Source of the DNA: Penicillus capitatus
Lineage: Eukaryota; Chlorophyta
Direction of reading: 5' to 3'
Assembly: GCA_965649825.1 (NCBI GenBank)
Contig: OZ287708.1
Coordinates: 372,001 to 436,000 of the forward strand
DNA: 64,000 nucleotides
Shown here: positions 58,520 to 64,000 of the stretch, in pieces
Layout: every line of letters starts with the position of its first letter
How positions within the stretch are numbered: the stretch's first letter is position 1
Position numbers and translations under genes: made by a program
Notes under the pieces: generated by a model
The model's database searches: none
Told to the model about the DNA's origin: nothing
Seen by the model: only the letters and a program-made list of their open reading frames with translations

Positions 58520-59110
58520 CTTTATAGGCCGCCTCGGTTGCCGAGCGCGACCTGCGGGTGGCGGCTGGGAACCGTGGCCGTTCGGCGGCGCTGCATGCGC
58601 CGCCGGACAAGCGATCGGCCGCCAGACGTTCAGAAACGCTGAGTACTGTCGTCGGATGCGCGACGCGAAAGGGAGTGCGCTTCTGGAAGCTTTGCGAAGT
58701 GTATTACAGTCAAAGTTCTTTACAGTTTGTCGGCATGTTCCGCTCTGAGTGTAACGCGCATGCGTTCTCTGCGGCTGTTCCGACGCGGATCTCCGAACGG
58801 CAAACCGCCCGGCTCAGCTCCGCGTTGCCTGGGCAGAGAAAAGCGGCGGTCTCTCTCGTTCGCAGGATCGGCACGGACTCTGCGTCTGGACGGCCGTCTG
58901 TTTCGGGCGTTTCCGTCGCAAACGCCGTCGACAGAGCGTTCTGCGCGGTGTAACGCGTATCGGTTTGAGGGGTTACCGTTGGTCCTAACTCCCTCGAACA
59001 TGGAAGGCGGAACCGAACGACGCCCTGCGAGAACCAGACGGCCGCGGAGTCGTCGTTTCAGTTTATGCTCGCGCACAGCGTCGAGGGAGCGCTCTGGAAG
59101 ACGCCGTTCG
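58520..59110 (-). promoter_or_regulatory. TATA promoter and 5' flank of P5
   Basis: TATAAAG lies at 58520-58526 on minus, 80 bp before the start. The GC-rich 9-bp inverted repeat lies at about 58585-58607. The flank is the inverted copy of the P2 flank. Confidence 0.65.
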
Positions 59111-59184
59111 CTCCAACTAGCGAAGTTCTATCGCGTTGTGTGGCTGCTAAGCAAGATTGCTGTTCTGTCCGCAATGCCATCGAT

Positions 59185-59700
59185 CAGACAGTTTCGAGAG
59201 CAACCTACGTGATGGCGCAGTTGATCGCGGTCGAAGCCAGTCGCGATCCAATGTCATCGCCTTCTTTCTTTCCGGCGTATTCCACCGTGCAGAGCGCACC
59301 AAAGTGGTGGATTACCATTGGAAGTGGACGGCATGCTGCTGCATCTGCGTTGGAATCGTCCATGCCGTTCCGTTCTAGTGTCTGGCGAGTTCTGAGGCCA
59401 TGAGGGCTGCGACGGAGAACGTCCGTTTCTGTTCGGAGACACTTCTGGAAAATGTCTGTAATGAAAGACTAACTACCTCCGAGTGTTCTGCGTGCGTGGG
59501 GCGTTCCAGGAGATGTCGTCAGCGCTGGCGATGTTCTCTCGTGCGGCAAATGCTCCGTGGAACGCGTGAAAGACAGACACTGTAGAAATGCCTGCTCGTG
59601 GCTCTGCCATTTGGACCTGTGACGCGGCATTCCTCATTGAACACCGAGATGCATGCCACCGTCGACGCGTTGGATCGAGTCCGAAAGACGCATTCGCACA
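59185..59700 (-). pseudogene. Unrecognised small gene at the edge of block M, right copy
   Basis: Mirror of 14440-14956. MAEPRAGISTVSVFHAFHGA is kept. The second block has a TAG where the left copy has CAG in AINCAITQ, so this copy is truncated there. Confidence 0.35.
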
Positions 59701-59977
59701 ACAAGGCGTCTTCAGAAAACAGTGCGAGAGAACACACATTAAACGATGCGCTCTGTAGACGCGTGAACGATTTCGGATGAGAGAGAGTTTGTTCGCGATG
59801 AATGGGGGCGCCAAAACAATGCGACTGTCCACTCCTCGATGTTTCGCCAGGCAAATCGAGACGAGACAAAGGGGATGATGCCAGACGAAACAGGAGCTAA
59901 TATCTCTGAATCGGACGCGGCACGAAAAAGGTTATTTGCCTGTGTTTAGTGATGATTGCAGATGCGCTCCAAGTCGA

Positions 59978-61355
59978 TCACTGACGTGGAAAAGAAGCAG
60001 GAACGCGAAACGGGCAGCAAGTACAAGGTACTTTGATTAAAGAGTCGACAATGGTCGAAAACCTGCGGAAACTGTCTGTTCGTAAAAGTCGGGATACGTA
60101 AACACGACACATGGTGCCATTGCGTTTGACGCTGACGCAAAAGACATACGTTGCATCAAGACCAGAACAGACGGAAGACCGTCGTGACATGCGAGGAATG
60201 GAGTAGACATCTTTGCTTCCTGGTGCCCTTTCTCGAACAGTCTTAGCCATCCGATCAAAGCCACCGGCCAGAAATTCACGTCCTCCTGGTGCAAAGTCCA
60301 GATCCATCAGCGAAGACGCGAATCCGTGAAGACCAGCCACCACACGAATGTCCCCCATCACATTTGCTCTCTGCAATAGCCACCTCACCTTGTGAACTGA
60401 CTGTCTTGGCAGCATCCAACTCGGCGCATTGCTGCGTGTCTGCATGATGATTCTTGAACGGAAGACACACACCAGTTCTCTCAGAGAATCCGCATCTTGT
60501 TCGAGAGCAGGTGCGATTTTGGCCACTTCTGCGAATTCGAAGACAGCATCAGGTTTGAGACATCCATGACGACTTCTTTCGCCAAATCTCCTTAACCATC
60601 CAAGAAGAATGTTTCGTTCATTTTTATTCGTCGTAGCGTTGTATGCTGCGACAAGCGACTCGGTATTGACGAAGTCATGTTTCGATGCGAGGGCACGCAA
60701 AACTTCGCCCGTTTTCTTTCTTGGATATTGAGATCCGGCAGGTAAGGTCTACCACCACATTCCGATGCGGACGGTCCTCCAACGGGCAGCTCTTCGTCCA
60801 AAAGTTGGGGTTGCATGTTCAGTAACCTGTTGACAGAACCCACAACGTCTATCTGAAAGACACGTGGAAACAGACTTGCTACTCTTGCGACGCAAAAGTT
60901 CTCAGATAAGCTTATCGTCCATTCGATGAGTCAGTCGGATGTTCTCGTCGACATTTAAATTCAACCGACCGCAGTTGATTCGAAGAACCTTCTGCGATGC
61001 AGAACTCCCGATTTTCCAGGAAGCAGAAGCTAAAATGTGAACTCCAGTTTCCACATTAGTGCTACACTCTCCGCCAAGGAACGGCCATTTGGCCAAATCT
61101 CTGTGAAACTTCGAAGAGACACGAATCTGATGCAGCGGGAGAGAGTCGAGCCCAACCGCCATTAGACAGTGTTCTGTGAAGACCGTAATGATTGCCTGGG
61201 TATTTAAGAAAGATGTTGGTGTGTGTGAAGTCGCGGCCGTGTGACTGTTTTGATCTGTCAAAGTCACGAAAAACGACTCCATTAGTGCAGTCCTGGTTTC
61301 GAGTTTGCTCATCGCCGATAAGAAGACTCACAAACACAGTCTCCGTCTGACACAA
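59978..61355 (-). CDS. Unrecognised multi-exon gene of block M, right copy
   Basis: Mirror of 12786-14196. In this arm one frame stays open for 240 codons (59978-60700), covering LKPDAVFEFAEVAKIAPALE, GLHGFASSLMDLDF and FLAGGFDRMAKTVRERA. An upstream block reads DFTHTNIFLKYPGNHYGLHR (about 61170-61230). Small in-frame GT...CAG stretches may be introns. No family is recognised. Confidence 0.4.
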
Positions 61356-61416
61356 CGCAAAATCGAAAGATCGAGATTCGTCGAGGCAGCTGACGGACGA
61401 TCAACAACGTTCATGA

Positions 61417-62823
61417 TCAACCGGTGACAAATCTCTTTCCTCTTGCAATCTCTATGGACTTTCGGGCCATGGCGATGGCACCGTCCTTTGTGCGATTTCT
61501 TCCAATATATCCTCCTCGATGCACAAAGGAGCTACCTTCGATTCCGGTCACGCGTTCGAGCTTCTCTCCACTCAACCCTCTCCATTCGTCGGGGAACCCA
61601 AGACGGGGCGTATTCGAATCGGGGTTAACGGTAACGGCATGAACTCGATAGTCACTGTTTTCCTCTTCCTGGACACGGCACCTCTCTGGGAAGCTCGTCA
61701 GAGAAACTGTGGGCTTGCTTACGCCAGTATAAACGCAGTACTTGACTTGGTTGTGCCTCAGAATCTGAGACTCGAGTTCATGAAGGAATCTGTTCCATGG
61801 ACACCCGATCTCCAACAACATAATATCGCCCTGTTTGCTAACGTCGTAGATGGTCTCCAGGGCACGTTGCACGTATCTTCGTGCCGGAATGTATTTCTAG
61901 AAAACAAACTGTCGGCAGGGAGGGGTCTCGTCTAGAAGGATGGACGAACATAAGCTCTGTAGAGAACGAATTCCGCAAACTCTTTGCCGCACAACTCCAC
62001 CGCCTTCTGGAACTGACCATCGGATGTGACATCAGGAGGCGATCGCCAGTGAACATTCATTCTTCGAACTCTGGCAGTCAACCCTGTGCAATCGCTGAAG
62101 GTCTTGCAAGCTTTACGCATTCGATAAGTATCCGTGACACATTCAGGGTAACCTATCACGGCAGTCCTCCTCAGACAGGATAGAACAGAGCAATCTGCAC
62201 CGTTATCCATGGCATCGATCGCCTCGATGAATGCTGCATAGACTCTTTCGTAAAGCACTTCCATCTCATCATCGGTCAGTTCAAAGTCCTTCGCGATTTC
62301 AGAAATCACTTCTCTTCCTGGTGCAGAAACACGCTCTCGTCTCTGTATTCGACGAACATCACGTAGCCAGGCATACCAAAGTGTTTGTACACGAGTCCGC
62401 AGCTCGATAACTGAATGCGGCGTCTATCTGAAATGATTCGTTCGTCATCTCCTTCGTGGAGACGGCATCAGAGTTTACTCGAATCGAAGTACTCTTCGAA
62501 ACCCGGCTGGTGATGGTCGAATCGAAGGGTGTCTATCAATCAACGCGTCTGTATCAGGCCAGTGGGTGACGTTGAATTGAGCAACCTGGGTCGTAGATAT
62601 CCCCGACGTCGACGGTGACGTCCGCCTTTTCAACGAGTGAAGGATCTCGTGTTCGGATGACGGGAGAATCCCGAAATCGTGCTGTCTGCTTCAGCATCCA
62701 CATGGCCAAGGCCTCGTCGCAATGAAAGTTGCCATCGTGCGTGACAATCGAAAACACGCGTGTCGTCTTCAAAAACGGCCGCAGCACTCTTCGTATGCCG
62801 GGCACGAAACTTGAAATCCGCAT
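61417..62823 (-). CDS. MYG1: MYG1-family protein, paralogue B, intact right-arm copy
   Basis: Six exons: 62586-62823, 62479-62532, 62377-62427, 61950-62317, 61723-61896 and 61417-61668. Introns are 51-59 nt, all GT-AG, with every phase consistent. Total 378 aa, close to human MYG1 (376). The leader MRISSFVPGIRRVLRP suggests mitochondria. Catalytic motifs THDGNFHCDEALA, VDVGDIYDP and LRFDHHQ are present, then FIEAIDAMDNG, LTARVRRMN, CPWNRFLHELE and EWRGLSGEKLERVTGIEG. MYG1 proteins are 3'-5' RNA exonucleases acting in mitochondria and nucleus. The left-arm copy has a 2-nt insertion, so this is probably the functional gene. Confidence 0.85.
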
Positions 62824-63083
62824 CCGGTGACGAACAGTCCAACGACTAGGCGGTTCGATTGTGTTTTATTCGCCTGATAGAACGATCAAAGACTTAAGGG
62901 ATCGTCATCTGCGACGCGACCGAATGTGATGCTGTTCTAAAGCGTGATTGCTAAGAATGTTGCATCGATCGACCACGTATTATCCCCCAAGCCGTTCCCT
63001 TCTCGACTGAGTGGCCTGTAGATGTTGAACGGGATGGCTCGAGTTTGAATCGGACAACGGGTAGGTGAATCTGCAAAGGCATC
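62824..63083. other. Spacer between MYG1 paralogues, right arm
   Basis: Mirror of 11057-11315. No gene seen. Confidence 0.5.
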
Positions 63084-64000
63084 TTATCCAAAGTAGTAAC
63101 CACCGCGAGATTTATGGATCTCGATTGCTTTTAGAGCCATAGCAATAGCGCCTTCCCTTGTGCGATGTGCTCCTATGTGATCGATTTTCCTCACAAAGAG
63201 ACAGCCTTCAATCCCACTCTTGCGCTCAAGCTCTTCTCCTGACAAGCCTCCCCATTCGTAAGGGAATGGATTGCGACGGAAGAATCTCAGTGGATGATTG
63301 GGGACAGCTTCGACGATATAAACACCTGTCCCATTCACCTCCTATGCACGCCTGCCTCTTCGGGATGCATGGATTCCATAGGACCGTGGACTCACAAGAA
63401 CGTGCACGCAGAACTTGATCTGGCCCTCTTTCAGAATCTTGGATTCGAGTTCCGAAAGGACCTCGATCCACGGGCAGTGTCGTTCAGGGAACATAGTCTC
63501 TCCACCCTCGTGAACCTGATGCACTGTTTCCAGTGCACGCCTCACGCAGCTCCACGCAGAAAACCAATGCTAGAAGACAGGACACCATTGACAGAACGCG
63601 GCCGACCCGAGCTGACAGCCCCGTTGCATCGCGGTAGGTAGTTCTGGCATTCCCCGTCTTCCGCGAGTTACCAGCGACACATTGACGATAACCTTGCCAC
63701 ACACATGCTCGGGCTGACAACGAATGCAATCCAAGGGTCTGTACCGAGGGCTATGGCGCAAAGCGCTTCGATGTATTCTTCGTATATGTGCTCGCGGATC
63801 GCCTCCAATTCTTCATCGTTTAGTTTAAAATCCTTTGCAATACTGGAAATGACTTCCTTCCCTACCACAACGACGCCTCGTCCCCGACGGAGAGACAACT
63901 TACTGTAGCTATGCCGAAATGCGCATAGACGAGTCCTGCGCTGGAGGGTTGAATCTTGAGGCCTGCCAGTTTTCATTGCAGGCGGACGGATCAGACGGAC
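63084..64000 (-). CDS. MYG1-family paralogue A, right copy, partial
   Basis: Mirror of 9788-11056, cut by the window end before exons 1 and 2. The last exon ends at 63084 (GLSGEELERKSGIEGCLFV). Earlier blocks are CPWIEVLSELESKI, LSARVGR and DFKLNDEELEAIREHIYEEY. Here that block reads cleanly, while the left copy has compensating +4 and -1 changes. The GC donor after AHFG is also present here. Confidence 0.6.

Noticed and set aside
1-64000. CRISPR array suggested by regular repeats
   Set aside because: Eukaryotic gene structure throughout; units are contiguous minisatellites without unique spacers.
1-64000. LTR retrotransposon or DNA transposon explaining the repeats
   Set aside because: No reverse transcriptase, integrase, RNase H or transposase motif in any frame, and the repeated flanks are gene promoters rather than LTRs bounding a polyprotein.

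Overview
The window is nuclear DNA of a photosynthetic eukaryote, most likely an alga. The evidence is genes split by very short introns (about 46-62 nt where I could place both ends), a nuclear gene for a one-helix light-harvesting-like protein (OHP2), cereblon, a MYG1 exonuclease and a kinesin. The OHP2 and thioredoxin-MoCo-sulfurase proteins begin with Ser/Arg-rich presequences lacking an obvious signal peptide, which leans toward a primary plastid (red, green or glaucophyte). The species cannot be fixed from this sequence.

Layout. A single-copy core lies at about 35.2-42.7 kb. Going left to right it holds the 5' end of a divergent kinesin (minus), a four-TM protein with a Pro/Tyr/Gly-rich N-terminus (minus), a thioredoxin/MoCo-sulfurase fusion (minus), cereblon (plus, divergent from the fusion) and OHP2 (minus, convergent with cereblon). 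On both sides this core is flanked by the same modules in mirror order. Moving outward these are: kinesin sequence (C), a tandem-repeat array (T), a proline-rich gene (P), a 5 kb block (U), T, P, and a MYG1 block (M). The window is therefore the centre of a very large interrupted palindrome. In the left arm the pattern starts again beyond M (C-T-P-U, positions 1-9740, a near copy of 23656-32000), so the arm is also a higher-order direct repeat.

The repeated P gene occurs five times (P1 1300-2592, P2 15698-16877, P3 24956-26243 on plus; P4 46460-47639, P5 57291-58440 on minus). All share a TATA box, a 53-nt first exon, a long first intron built around a 44-bp inverted repeat, a long Pro-rich second exon and a tiny third exon. 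The start of exon 2 is almost entirely made of consecutive hairpins. Base-pair-preserving substitutions between copies suggest that nucleic-acid structure is under selection inside a coding exon. Each P gene is followed at once by a T array made largely of 42-bp units. Arrays facing kinesin use one unit type and arrays facing U another.

The M block carries two tandem MYG1 paralogues plus unrecognised genes; U carries a TMEM14-like membrane protein fragment and several unrecognised ORFs. Many duplicated genes differ by frameshifts between arms, so the arms mix live genes and decaying copies. Exon boundaries were inferred by eye from reading frame, splice motifs and family alignment; those in U, in the kinesin tail and in the third M gene remain unresolved.
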